Of a stretch of 64,000 bases of DNA, positions 27,952 through 36,320 are shown piece after piece. This DNA comes from VXNE01 sp965206615 (GTDB lineage: Bacteria > Pseudomonadota > Gammaproteobacteria > Pseudomonadales > Azotimanducaceae), in contig OZ242219.1 of the NCBI GenBank assembly GCA_965206615.1, positions 558,001-622,000 on the forward strand. Direction: 5' to 3'. Under the pieces are notes generated by a model. That model was not told the origin of the DNA, searched no databases, and saw only the letters and a list, made by a program, of their open reading frames with translations. The first letter of the stretch is position 1; every line of letters starts with the position of its first letter. Position numbers and translations under genes: made by a program.

Positions 27952-30570
27952 CTACCATGCGTTCCAGGCTACGCGCAGATAGGAAAACCCGCCGTTGAAC
28001 GAGAACGGCGACTGCTCCGGATAGATCAGTCCGGCGACCTCGCCGTGCGGGTTGGTATCCGGATACGCGTCGAACGCGTTCTGCATGCCCAACACCAGCG
28101 ACAACGCATCCGTGGCCTCGAACGCGATCTCGAGGTCGATCAACGTGTCGGCCTCCGGATAGAACGACACGGACGCGTCGTTGGTCGGTGCGTCGTAGTA
28201 ATCGCCGTAGTAGCGCGCCCGCGCCATGAAACGCCAGCGTCCCTGGAGGTGGCTCCAGGTCAGCGTGAAGCGGGAATCCGGCCGGCCCTGTTCGATCTGC
28301 AGTCGGCGGTTGTCGCTGGTGAAGTCCGGGTTGAACTTCGAGAGTTCGATATCCGACCAGTTCGCGGCCAGCGTCAGCTTGGATACGCCGCTGCCGAGAT
28401 CGAAGGGCAGGGTGGCGACGACATCGATGCCGGACGCTTCCACCGTCTGCTCGTTGGAGAAGAAGCGCACCGACGCGAAGCTGGTGGCGTCGGACACGCC
28501 GACGGCGAGCAGGGCCGCGATGTCGGCCTGGGTCAGGCTGAAGCGGCTCGTGAAGGAGATCCGATCCTGGATTTCGATGTTGTAGTAGTCCACCGTCACG
28601 TCGAGGTCGCCGACGTGGAACACCGCGCCGAGGGTCAGGTTGACGGACTCTTCCGGAGTCAGCGGCTTGGCGCCCTTCTGCTGCGCGATCGGATTCGTCG
28701 GCGGCAAGGTCGCGATGTCCGTCAGGAAGCCGGCCTGGAACTCGGTCGTGACGTTGCGCAGGTTGGCCTGTCCCGAGGTCGGCACCCGGAAACCGGTACT
28801 CGCGGCGGCCCGCAGCGCGAAGCTGTCCGAGACTTGCAGGCGGGCGGCGACCTTGCCGTCCAGCGTCGTGCCGAATTCCGAGTAGTCCTCGTAGCGCAAC
28901 GCGCCGCCGAGGAGCAGACGTTCGGTCACGTCGGATTCGACATCGATATACGCCGCCTTGGCGCGCACCGTATGCTCTCCGGAATCGCCGGGCTGGAAGC
29001 CGGGGAAGCCGTTGGAACCGACGCCGAAGCCCTGTGCGGCGAGGTTCGGATCGATGAAGAACGAGTTGGGCTCGCCGTTGCGGATGCGGAACGTCTCGTC
29101 GCGATACTCCAGCCCGAAGGCCACGTGGACGGGGCCCCACAGACCCATTTCGAACGGTCTCGACAGGTCGAAGTTGACCACCCGGTCCGTCTCCGTATAG
29201 GCGCCGGCGTCGTAGTAGACATCGATTTCGTTGCGCTGGGTCAACAGTTGCGGATTGATGGTGTTGTAGATGTAGAACTCGGCGGTGCTGCGCCCCGCGG
29301 AGACGCTCACGTCGTAGAACCAGCCGTCGCCGAAATCGCCGCGCACGCCCCCGGTCAGGGCGATGTCGTCGATGTAGCCGCCGAACTGGGGCGTGAAACC
29401 ACCGGGGAACTTCTCGATCAGTGAGTAGCAGTTCGGATCGTTGCGGATGGCCGCGAGGGCGCCCGCGTCCGGCCGGTTGTCCGTGATGCGCACCACCGGG
29501 CAGTTGCCGGACATGTCGCCGGTCAGATCCGCCACCTTGACGGTGGGGGTGCCGTCTTCCAGCACCGGCCCGCGGAACACGCCGCCGCGCGTGTGCGGGT
29601 TGCGGTAGTAGAAGCCGCCTTCCACCTGCCGCTCGGCCCAGTTGCCGAAAGCGTATGCCTCGCTGCCGTTGCCGAGTTCGAGGCCGAAGTTGCCGAACAG
29701 TTTGAAGTCGTCGGAGATCTCCGGTCCGCCCCAGATCTGTGCCGCCGGCAGCCGCACATGGGTATTGCCGGCGTCGATCAGCCCCTGGGCGTCGCCGCGC
29801 TGCTGGCTGCGGCTGGTGGGATCGGCCTCCTTCCACTCGAAGCTCAGGTTGGCGAAGCCGGCGTCGGTGAGCGGCAGGCCCACGTTGGCGGCCACGGTCA
29901 CGGCGTCGCCGTCGCCCTCGAAATACTGCCCCCACTTTGCGTCCACCCGGGCGCCGCTGTCGTCTTCCTTGAGCACGAAGTTCATGATGCCGGCGATCGC
30001 GTCGGAGCCGTATTGGGCCGACGCGCCGTCGCGCAATACCTCGAGGCGGTCCAGCGCGATGGCCGGGATGACCGAGAGGTCCGGGCCCTGCGAACCGCCG
30101 GAGATACCGGCGCCGAGCAGGGCGATGACCGCCGCGCGGTGGCGGCGTTTGCCGTTCAGCAGCACGAGTGTGGCGTCCGGCGGGAGGGAACGCAGGGTCG
30201 CCGGACGGATGAGCGTCGCGGCGTCGCTGATGGGTTCCTGGGCGACGTTGTACCCCGGTATGTTCGCCGCGAGCAGCGCGTCCATGTCGCTGGCGCCGTG
30301 CGTGAGGAACTCGTCGCCGCCGATGACATCCACCGGGACCGGCGAATCGGAGGCGGAACGGTCGCGGCGCCGTGAACCGACGACCACCACCTCCTCGATG
30401 GCGCCGGTTGCCTGTTCCACGGCCTCGGCGGCGACGGATGTCGCAGAGCCTGTCGTGATGCCGAACAAAAGCGCCGCGAAAAACACGGGTATAGAGCCGA
30501 TCTGGATAGAAACCTTGCGCGAACTGCCCGACCGGTTTCCGGTCTCACGCTTGCGCGGAAAGTTGCTCAT
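27952..30570 (-). CDS. TonB-dependent outer-membrane receptor
   Basis: This 872-residue receptor has a basic N-terminus and signal peptide (about residues 17-48), a TonB-box/plug region with IEEVVVVGSRRRD, LVLLNGKRRHRAAV and DGASAQYGSDAIAGIMNFVL, then a beta-barrel with an aromatic C-terminus (YLRVAWNAW). The ATG at 30570 is preferred because AGAGG lies nine bases upstream; in-frame ATG 30579 and TTG 30597 are alternatives. It lies 41 bases downstream of the start of the GST gene on the same strand, so a receptor-GST transcript is possible. The substrate is unknown. Confidence 0.88.
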   Translation of the reverse strand: MSNFPRKRETGNRSGSSRKVSIQIGSIPVFFAALLFGITTGSATSVAAEAVEQATGAIEEVVVVGSRRRDRSASDSPVPVDVIGGDEFLTHGASDMDALLAANIPGYNVAQEPISDAATLIRPATLRSLPPDATLVLLNGKRRHRAAVIALLGAGISGGSQGPDLSVIPAIALDRLEVLRDGASAQYGSDAIAGIMNFVLKEDDSGARVDAKWGQYFEGDGDAVTVAANVGLPLTDAGFANLSFEWKEADPTSRSQQRGDAQGLIDAGNTHVRLPAAQIWGGPEISDDFKLFGNFGLELGNGSEAYAFGNWAERQVEGGFYYRNPHTRGGVFRGPVLEDGTPTVKVADLTGDMSGNCPVVRITDNRPDAGALAAIRNDPNCYSLIEKFPGGFTPQFGGYIDDIALTGGVRGDFGDGWFYDVSVSAGRSTAEFYIYNTINPQLLTQRNEIDVYYDAGAYTETDRVVNFDLSRPFEMGLWGPVHVAFGLEYRDETFRIRNGEPNSFFIDPNLAAQGFGVGSNGFPGFQPGDSGEHTVRAKAAYIDVESDVTERLLLGGALRYEDYSEFGTTLDGKVAARLQVSDSFALRAAASTGFRVPTSGQANLRNVTTEFQAGFLTDIATLPPTNPIAQQKGAKPLTPEESVNLTLGAVFHVGDLDVTVDYYNIEIQDRISFTSRFSLTQADIAALLAVGVSDATSFASVRFFSNEQTVEASGIDVVATLPFDLGSGVSKLTLAANWSDIELSKFNPDFTSDNRRLQIEQGRPDSRFTLTWSHLQGRWRFMARARYYGDYYDAPTNDASVSFYPEADTLIDLEIAFEATDALSLVLGMQNAFDAYPDTNPHGEVAGLIYPEQSPFSFNGGFSYLRVAWNAW

Positions 30571-30630
30571 GCCGAACATCCTCTGCAGCCTGACCAAAGT
30601 GAGTCCGCTATCATCCCCCCTGGGTTCCTA

Positions 30631-30651
30631 TTTGGCAATGAAGTTTGGCAA
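30631..30651. promoter_or_regulatory. Direct repeat TTTGGCAA in the divergent intergenic region
   Basis: Two identical TTTGGCAA octamers start 13 bases apart between the receptor and the CapD-type gene. They could be half-sites for a regulator or a stabilising repeat; no known consensus is matched. Confidence 0.3.
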
Positions 30652-30829
30652 CAAGGCAACCTCCGTCGAGCCTCCGGCGTCGGCTCGAACGAAGGATGCC
30701 GCGCATGATCTCCGATTCGGCGGCCGCTTCAAGTAAACTGGCTCGGCGAAGCATCTCGACACGCTTGGGAGACCCGATTTGGAAGCACCGGTTCAGGGGC
30801 GCGTGCGCCATGGGAGCCATTCCAGCGTG

Positions 30830-32761
30830 ATGTCGCGACCCGCCAAGCGGGCAATCATGATCCTCGCGGACCTTCTGGCCCTGCCGGCCCTGCTCGGCAT
30901 CTCGGTCTGGGTCGCGGATGCGCCCGTGAGCGGGATGTCCCTGGCGTTCGCCGCCGCGGTCGGACCGCTGGCCTTGCTCGCCTTCGGCTGGCGAGGTCTC
31001 TATCGCTCCATTGTGCGGCTCATGGACCCGGGCCTCGTCGTTGCCGCGTTGAAGAGTCTGGGACCGGGTACGGTCTGCGTGGTCGTCGCGCTGGCCTTTT
31101 CCCTGGACTGGATCGTCGCGCTGCGCGTTGGGGTCGTGTTTCTTGCGCTCGGCCTCGTGTACGTGGTGGGCAGCCGCTTTGCGGCGGGGTTGCTGTCGCG
31201 GGTCCAGCGACCGGAGGGCCAGGGTGTCGTCATCTACGGCGAAGCGTACGAGGGCGCCCGGCTGGCTGCGCTCATTCGGGGGCATCGGCAGGTGATGCCC
31301 GTGGCCCTGGTCGACGACGATCCCGATGTCGCGGGTCACACGATCGACGGCTTCGAGGTGCATCGCTCCACGGAACTGCCCGGCCTGATCGATTCGCTGC
31401 GCGTCTCGCGCGTGCTTCTGACGATCCCGTCGCGTCGCGAGCGACGCCGTGTCATGGAGCGTCTGGTCCGGCTACCGGTCCGAGTGCAGACGATTCCCGA
31501 TGTCGCCAAGCTGATATCCGGCCACATCGACATGACGCATGTGCGGGACATCGATGTCGAGGATCTGCTCGAGCGCGACCCGATTCCTCCGATGCAGGAT
31601 CTGCTGCAGACCTGCATCCGGGACAAGACCGTCCTCGTCACGGGGGCAGGCGGCTCCATTGGCTCGGCGCTTTGCCGGCAGATACTCACGCAGAAACCCC
31701 GCCGGCTGATCCTGCTCGATCTGTCGGAGGCGGCCCTTTACCACATCGACAAGGAAATGCGCGCGATCGTCGCCCGCGACCGACTGCCCGGCGATCTGGT
31801 CGTGCCGCTGATCGGCTCGGTGCACAACCGCGCCCGGCTGCGTGACGTGTTCGAGTCGTATCGCGTCCACACGGTGTATCACGCCGCGGCGTACAAGCAT
31901 GTGCCGCTGGTGGAGTACAACATGACCGAAGGCGTGCAGAACAACGTCTTCGGCACGCTGTACACGGCGGAAGAGTGCCTGCGCTCGGGTGTGGAGAACA
32001 TGGTTCTCGTCTCCACGGACAAGGCGGTCAACCCGAACAGCGTCATGGGCGCGACCAAGCGGATGGCCGAGTTGGTGCTGCAGGGCCTGCACGAGCGGGG
32101 CGGCCGGACGAAGTTCTCCATCGTCCGCTTCGGCAACGTGCTCGGGGCCTCCGGTTCGATCGTGCCGCTGTTCCTGGAGCAGATTCGCAGCGGCGGTCCC
32201 GTCACCATCACGCACGCCGAGGTGACCCGCTATTTCATGACGATCGACGAGGCCGTTTCGCTGGTGATCCAGGCCGGCTCGATGGCGCACGGCGGCGACG
32301 TCTTCGCCCTCGACATGGGCAAGCCGGTTCGCGTCAAGGATCTCGCGGAGAAGATCATCGCGCTGATGGGCCTGACCGTCCGGGCCGAGGACAATCCCGG
32401 CGGGGACATCGAGATCAGCTACATCGGGCTGCGCCCGGCGGAAAAGCTCTACGAAGAACTGGCGATCGGCAGGAACGTCACCGGTACGCGCCACCCGATG
32501 ATCATGCGCGCCCAGGAGGAGTTCATTTCCTGGCCGGAACTACGCGGCATTCTCGAACGCATCCAGAGTGCCGGGTCGGAACTCGACTGCGAGAAGACAC
32601 GCGATCTGTTGCGGTCGGTTGTCGACTACGAGCCGATCGAGGATGTCGAGGACCTGGTCTGGCGCATGCGCCAGGCCAGGCGGCTCAGGACGCAAGGCGC
32701 TCGGGGCGCCTCCAACGTCACGGAGTTACCTCGTGGCGCGGAGCTCAGACAGGGGGATTAG
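30830..32761 (+). CDS. Nucleotide-sugar 4,6-dehydratase / epimerase, CapD/WbpM/PglF type
   Basis: These membrane enzymes convert UDP-GlcNAc to 4-keto-6-deoxy sugars for O-antigen, capsule or glycan synthesis. The 643-residue product has about four N-terminal membrane helices (residues 1-120), a CoA-binding-like domain, then an extended SDR domain with Rossmann motif VTGAGGSIGSALCR near 270 and the family's altered catalytic triad Ser404, Met406, Lys410 (NSVMGATKR), where Met replaces Tyr. The ATG at 30830 is preferred over the TTG at 30779. No other polysaccharide genes are adjacent, so it may act with an unlinked cluster. Confidence 0.9.
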   Translation: MSRPAKRAIMILADLLALPALLGISVWVADAPVSGMSLAFAAAVGPLALLAFGWRGLYRSIVRLMDPGLVVAALKSLGPGTVCVVVALAFSLDWIVALRVGVVFLALGLVYVVGSRFAAGLLSRVQRPEGQGVVIYGEAYEGARLAALIRGHRQVMPVALVDDDPDVAGHTIDGFEVHRSTELPGLIDSLRVSRVLLTIPSRRERRRVMERLVRLPVRVQTIPDVAKLISGHIDMTHVRDIDVEDLLERDPIPPMQDLLQTCIRDKTVLVTGAGGSIGSALCRQILTQKPRRLILLDLSEAALYHIDKEMRAIVARDRLPGDLVVPLIGSVHNRARLRDVFESYRVHTVYHAAAYKHVPLVEYNMTEGVQNNVFGTLYTAEECLRSGVENMVLVSTDKAVNPNSVMGATKRMAELVLQGLHERGGRTKFSIVRFGNVLGASGSIVPLFLEQIRSGGPVTITHAEVTRYFMTIDEAVSLVIQAGSMAHGGDVFALDMGKPVRVKDLAEKIIALMGLTVRAEDNPGGDIEISYIGLRPAEKLYEELAIGRNVTGTRHPMIMRAQEEFISWPELRGILERIQSAGSELDCEKTRDLLRSVVDYEPIEDVEDLVWRMRQARRLRTQGARGASNVTELPRGAELRQGD

Positions 32762-32777
32762 GAGCCTGCGCCGGGCG

Positions 32778-32859
32778 TTGTAGGGGCGACCCTTGTGGTC
32801 GCCCGCGTCGGCGCCATGCACGAATGCGAGACGGGACGGGACAAGCCCGTCCCCTACAA
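32778..32859. repeat. Short element with terminal inverted repeats and two hairpins
   Basis: TTGTAGGGG at 32778 and CCCCTACAA at 32851-32859 are perfect terminal inverted repeats. Inside are GGGCGAC-CCTTGTG-GTCGCCC and GGGACGGG-ACAAG-CCCGTCCC. This is the layout of a REP/BIME-type or MITE-like element between convergent genes. Confidence 0.65.
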
Positions 32860-32872
32860 TACCCGGCCTCGG

Positions 32873-34444
32873 CTACACCGCCTCGAACGTTCCGTGCAGA
32901 CCCAGGGGCAGGGGATACGGCAGTACCCCCTGCCACAGGGGTCCGTCCCCGATGTGGTTCGCGTCGAACAAGTTGAGCCCCGTGGCGCCGCGGTCGATGT
33001 CGAGAAACGGTCCCAGCAGCCAGCCATCGCCTTCGGCCGCGCCACGCGGCACGAATACATGCTCTTCCGGAATCTGGTGCGATGGATACGCCCAGCGGTG
33101 GGCGTTTCCCGCTCTTTCGGGCCCCTCCCTTTCGGGCCCCTCCCTTTCGGGCCCCTCCCCATCGGGCCCCTCCCCAGCATCGAGGCGGACGACGCTCTGT
33201 AGCGCCCAGTCCTCGGCGTGGGCGTCGCCGTTGAGCGCGAACACGTAGCGATGGCGGCGGCCCGTATGTCGTGGGTCGATACGCGGGAATTCGGTGGTAC
33301 CGGGCGCAGCGTCTTCGATGCGCGCAGTGCCACTCGGTCCGAGCACCACCTGCCGGAAGCGGGGATGCGTGGACGGGAAGCGCCACTCACCGCGCATGGG
33401 AGCCCGCAGGTCCCGGGTCACGAAGTCGGGATTGGGTGCCTGACACAGGTCCAGATGGATGGTGCCGTCGCGCTCCTCCCAGCCGTTGCCGTGGTGGAAG
33501 TGGAACCCGGCCGGCAGTTCGTGGCGGCGCACGACCTCGAGCGTGTTCTTGTCGAGGGTCAGTACGCGGGTCCCGAGGTCGGGTCGCCAGGTGTGCGCGT
33601 CGAGAAAACTCGCCGTACCGGAGGCAAACCGGCCCGGCTCGACGACGAATGGTGGCAGCAGGACCACCAGGTGCCGCTCGGTGATGACGAAGTCGTGCGC
33701 CATGCCCAGCGGCGCGGCCGGTAGATGGTTGAATCCGACGAGGCGGCCGGTCGGGTCGATCCGGTAGAAGAGCAGCATCGCCCGGGGGTTTGGCAGGACG
33801 CCGATGTTCCACACCGTCCCGTCGGTATCCCGCTTCGGATGGGCGGAGAAGGGCAGCCCGGCCAGGTCCTCTCGCCAATCGACGAAACGTTGCGCTGCGA
33901 GGGTGTCGCGGTCGACTTCCAGTGCGGAACCTCCTTCCCAAAGTGCGAGCAGGCGTCCTGCGTGGGCGAGCACGGACGTGTTGGCGACGTTCATGTCGTC
34001 GGGACCGCGCATCGGGCTGGGATCCGCGGGGAGCGTTCCGAAGGCGGGCAGGCTGCGCCGCCCGCCCCGGGTTTCGCGCCGGCGTTTCGGAGTGTCGAGC
34101 AGGCGGGCTCGATGTGTGACGCCCGCACCGGTAAACGTGAACGCCTGGATCATGCCGTCGCCGTCGAACCAGTGGCCGTAGCGGTGGCCGAAGCGTTCGT
34201 GTTCCGCCGGACCGTTACGCCACAGGACGCCGGTGAGCGCGGCGGGCAGGCGCCCGCGCAGGGTCGCCAGGGGTGCGGCGAACTGTTCGGCACGGGCGGT
34301 CGCGAAGGCCAGCAGCCTCCTGTCGCGCAGCACCGCCGCGGCGAAGTCCTCCCGCGCTCCGGCCCCCGCCCCCGCTCCGAGCAGGAAGGGAAGCCCGGCG
34401 ACCGCGCGCAGGGCGTCGCGGCGTGAGAACCGCGAGACGCTCAT
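32873..34444 (-). CDS. Carotenoid oxygenase (RPE65/CCD family), Tat-exported
   Basis: Carotenoid cleavage dioxygenases use four histidine-bound iron to cleave polyenes or stilbenes. The 523-residue product starts MSVSRFSRRDALRAVAG, a twin-arginine signal, so it should be exported folded. The four histidines are visible in SAHPKRD, MAHDF, FHHGNGWEE and the C-terminal GLHGTF. A 15-bp tandem repeat inserts EGPER-type repeats near residues 424-443. Its ATG overlaps the stop of the upstream DUF2141 gene (ATGA), so the two form a coupled pair. Confidence 0.88.
   Translation of the reverse strand: MSVSRFSRRDALRAVAGLPFLLGAGAGAGAREDFAAAVLRDRRLLAFATARAEQFAAPLATLRGRLPAALTGVLWRNGPAEHERFGHRYGHWFDGDGMIQAFTFTGAGVTHRARLLDTPKRRRETRGGRRSLPAFGTLPADPSPMRGPDDMNVANTSVLAHAGRLLALWEGGSALEVDRDTLAAQRFVDWREDLAGLPFSAHPKRDTDGTVWNIGVLPNPRAMLLFYRIDPTGRLVGFNHLPAAPLGMAHDFVITERHLVVLLPPFVVEPGRFASGTASFLDAHTWRPDLGTRVLTLDKNTLEVVRRHELPAGFHFHHGNGWEERDGTIHLDLCQAPNPDFVTRDLRAPMRGEWRFPSTHPRFRQVVLGPSGTARIEDAAPGTTEFPRIDPRHTGRRHRYVFALNGDAHAEDWALQSVVRLDAGEGPDGEGPEREGPEREGPERAGNAHRWAYPSHQIPEEHVFVPRGAAEGDGWLLGPFLDIDRGATGLNLFDANHIGDGPLWQGVLPYPLPLGLHGTFEAV
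33115..33174. repeat. Four tandem 15-bp repeats inside the carotenoid oxygenase gene
   Basis: Three identical copies of TTTCGGGCCCCTCCC at 33115, 33130 and 33145 are followed by a variant starting CATCGGG at 33160. The period of 15 keeps the frame and encodes an acidic/basic EGPER repeat in a surface-loop position. Confidence 0.9.
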
Positions 34445-34908
34445 CTTTCGGAATCCGGGCACTGGATCGGCACGACGATTCGCAGCGGGCGCGCGCCTCG
34501 CTCCACGGTCACGGCGGCCGCATCGAAGCCTGGTGGTCCCATGAAACCGAGTGCGCCGTTGGAGAATCCATAGCCTTCCGTGGGCATGCCGACGAAGTTC
34601 GCATTCAGCTCGCCATCGCCGTTGGCGTCGTGGAACGCGGCCACGGCGTATTCCCCGGGGGGCAAGTCGGGGAAGACGACGAGGACAGTCCCGCGTTCGG
34701 CCGGGCGTGCCTCGTTGGCGACGACGCTCGCATCGCTCGGGAACGTCGCTCCCGGGACGTGCCGATGGAGTGCGACGAGTGCCTGGCCATCGGTGGAGTG
34801 GATCCCGTCCAGGGTCACTTCGAGGTCTCCCGCGTGAGCTGTGACGGAGAGGGCGACGGCTGCCGCCCAGAGGAACGCCGGGAGGGGCGCGTGTGCTGTG
34901 GGAGTCAT
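34441..34908 (-). CDS. DUF2141 domain secreted protein
   Basis: The 155-residue product has a signal peptide (about residues 1-26, ending TAHA) and a single beta-sandwich DUF2141 domain with the family stretches FPDLPPGEYAVAAFHDANGDGELNANFVGMPTEGYGFSNGA. The DxNxDGxLD-like segment may bind calcium. The ATG at 34908 is preceded by AAGGAGACGTCC, a good Shine-Dalgarno; an upstream in-frame extension lacks one. The stop overlaps the start of the carotenoid oxygenase. The molecular role of DUF2141 is unknown. Confidence 0.8.
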   Translation of the reverse strand: MTPTAHAPLPAFLWAAAVALSVTAHAGDLEVTLDGIHSTDGQALVALHRHVPGATFPSDASVVANEARPAERGTVLVVFPDLPPGEYAVAAFHDANGDGELNANFVGMPTEGYGFSNGALGFMGPPGFDAAAVTVERGARPLRIVVPIQCPDSER

Positions 34909-35047
34909 GGACGTCTCCTTTTTGCCTATGCCGGTATGCCTGTGCCGGCTGCAATAGCCGGTTGCGATTCGATGCACGGGGATTGTCGATTGCCGGCCCG
35001 CCGCGGGTCACGTTCGATTACGCTAACGCCCGGATTTCTTCGCGACT

Positions 35048-35833
35048 TTGCAGGAATTGCCGTTCACGAATCGTGAAACGCCCGGTGTCCTGTCCGTGGC
35101 CGGCCAGGGCATCGCGCTCGTCTGTCTGGTGGGGTTGTTCGCCTTCATCGGCCCTTTCGGCACGTACGATGCCATGGGCGCACTGCCTCGTGCGGGTTAT
35201 TGGGCCCTGGCGCTCGGCGTGAACTGGCTGGTCTGCGGCAGCCTGGCTACCTTGACGCTACGGTCCATGGAGGCTTCCGGTTGGCCGCGGCGTTGGCTGG
35301 CGGTCGGCGGCGCGGCGGTGCTTGCGGCCGTTCCGGGCACCGGAGTGGTCTATACGGCAGAGACCCTCTTCCGGCCTGACTACGTCGATACGGGTCAGCT
35401 GCCCACCATCTACCTGTCAGTCGTGGTGGTCATGCTCGCCATCAGCGGCCTGGTGGTCTTCGTCGGTGTGCGCCGGGCCGCCGGGCAGACCGCAACTCCA
35501 GAGGAAGGCGGGGTCGGTAGCGCGCCACGGTTCCTGGACCGCCTGCCGGCGAAGCTGGGCGCCGATCTGGTCTGTCTCAAGATGGCGGACCACTACGTCG
35601 AAGCCTTCACGACCGCCGGTTCGACACTGGTCCTGATGCGTTTCGCCGACGCCGTGGCGGAACTCGAGGAGCACGACGGACTGCGTGTCCACCGCTCGCA
35701 CTGGATTGCCCGCAAGCACGTCGTCGGCGTGTCGAGGCGCAGCGGACGCACTTTGCTCCGGCTCACGGGCGGACACGAGGTCCCGGTCAGCCGCGGCTAC
35801 CTGGCCGCTGTGCGGGAGGCGGGTCTGGCATGA
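35048..35833 (+). CDS. Membrane-bound LytTR-domain transcriptional regulator
   Basis: The 261-residue product has about four N-terminal hydrophobic segments (residues 15-150) and a C-terminal LytTR DNA-binding domain (about 165-261) with VCLKMADHYVEAFTTAG, HRSHWIARKHVVGVSR and VPVSRGYLAAVREAG. It has no receiver domain, so it likely senses a signal directly in the membrane. The start is uncertain: TTG 35048, TTG 35057 and GTG 35096 are all possible, and none has a clear ribosome-binding site. The target genes cannot be told. Confidence 0.8.
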   Translation: MQELPFTNRETPGVLSVAGQGIALVCLVGLFAFIGPFGTYDAMGALPRAGYWALALGVNWLVCGSLATLTLRSMEASGWPRRWLAVGGAAVLAAVPGTGVVYTAETLFRPDYVDTGQLPTIYLSVVVVMLAISGLVVFVGVRRAAGQTATPEEGGVGSAPRFLDRLPAKLGADLVCLKMADHYVEAFTTAGSTLVLMRFADAVAELEEHDGLRVHRSHWIARKHVVGVSRRSGRTLLRLTGGHEVPVSRGYLAAVREAGLA

Positions 35834-35862
35834 ACTGCGGGTCGCCGTCCAAGCGGTGTGTA

Positions 35863-35879
35863 GGACCCGAAGTCCGACA
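35863..35879. repeat. 17-bp repeat GGACCCGAAGTCCGACA
   Basis: Its reverse complement occurs at 48203-48219 with one change (TGTCGGACTTTGGGTCC). Each copy can form a short hairpin and lies in intergenic DNA beside a tRNA gene. Confidence 0.4.
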
Positions 35880-35908
35880 GCGTCGAAAACGGGTGTCGGG
35901 TGGGGTGA

Positions 35909-35986
35909 TGGTAGGCGCGATTGGATTCGAACCAACGACCCCCACCATGTCAAGGTGGTGCTCTAACCGGGCTGAGCTACGCGCCT
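35909..35986 (-). tRNA. tRNA-Val (anticodon GAC)
   Basis: The minus strand folds into a full cloverleaf: acceptor AGGCGCG/CGCGCCT, D-stem GCTC/GAGC, anticodon stem CCACC/GGTGG with loop TTGACAT (anticodon GAC), and T-arm GTTGG-TTCGAAT-CCAAT. The discriminator A is followed by an encoded CCA. It is nearly identical to the E. coli tRNA-Val(GAC) core. Confidence 0.95.
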
Positions 35987-36115
35987 GAGGCGGCGTACGG
36001 TACCACCGTGGCCGAGACCGGTTCAACCGGGGCGGGCGGGTTGGGCACGGTGGTCGGGTGACTGGCGGAGTGGACCTGGATGACGTTGGCCCGGCGCGAG
36101 ATGGCAGCCGCGAGG

Positions 36116-36145
36116 TTGTTCTCCGCCGCGTTGGGGCAGTAAAAT
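36116..36145 (+). promoter_or_regulatory. Candidate promoter of the infC operon
   Basis: TTGTTC (36116-36121) and TAAAAT (36140-36145) are separated by 18 bases, upstream of infC. Since thrS is not adjacent, infC needs its own promoter, and this is the best match in the gap. Confidence 0.45.
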
Positions 36146-36207
36146 CGCCGCTTCCGACAGTGCGGGCTCCGTCCTTGGTGCGGGCGCCCGGCAGTTTGCA
36201 TGGAGAA

Positions 36208-36296
36208 ATGCCTATCAAGAGATCAGGAGGGAAGGCGCAGCCGCCGCGTGCCGTACTGAACGAGGACATTCGCGCCCACGAGGTGCGTCTCGTCTG
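36208..36296 (+). pseudogene. infC: IF-3 N-terminal coding segment, out of frame with the rest of infC
   Basis: Starting at ATG 36208 the frame encodes MPIKRSGGKAQPPRAVLNED then IRAHEVRLV, clearly the IF-3 N-terminus. It then runs into a 20-bp tandem duplication (36281-36320), after which this frame is unrelated to IF-3 and ends near 36399. The remainder of IF-3 continues in another frame from 36297. A strong AGGAGG lies at 36225-36230, inside this segment. Confidence 0.8.
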
Positions 36297-36320
36297 GTGC
36301 AGGTGCGTCTCGTCGGTGCG
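36281..36320 (+). repeat. 20-bp tandem duplication in infC
   Basis: Two 20-base units start at 36281 and 36301. They share the first 14 bases (AGGTGCGTCTCGTC) and then differ by one inserted T. Removing 20 bases restores a continuous IF-3 reading frame. Confidence 0.9.

Noticed and set aside
27904..29424. Long open frame on the plus strand opposite the TonB receptor
   Set aside because: It is a GC-bias antisense shadow with no domain, and the minus-strand receptor in the same place is clear. The same applies to other long antisense frames at 42232-43908, 57089-58870 and 60950-63445.
33115..33174. CRISPR-like array
   Set aside because: The units are contiguous 15-bp coding repeats without spacers. 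No CRISPR array or cas gene was found in the window.
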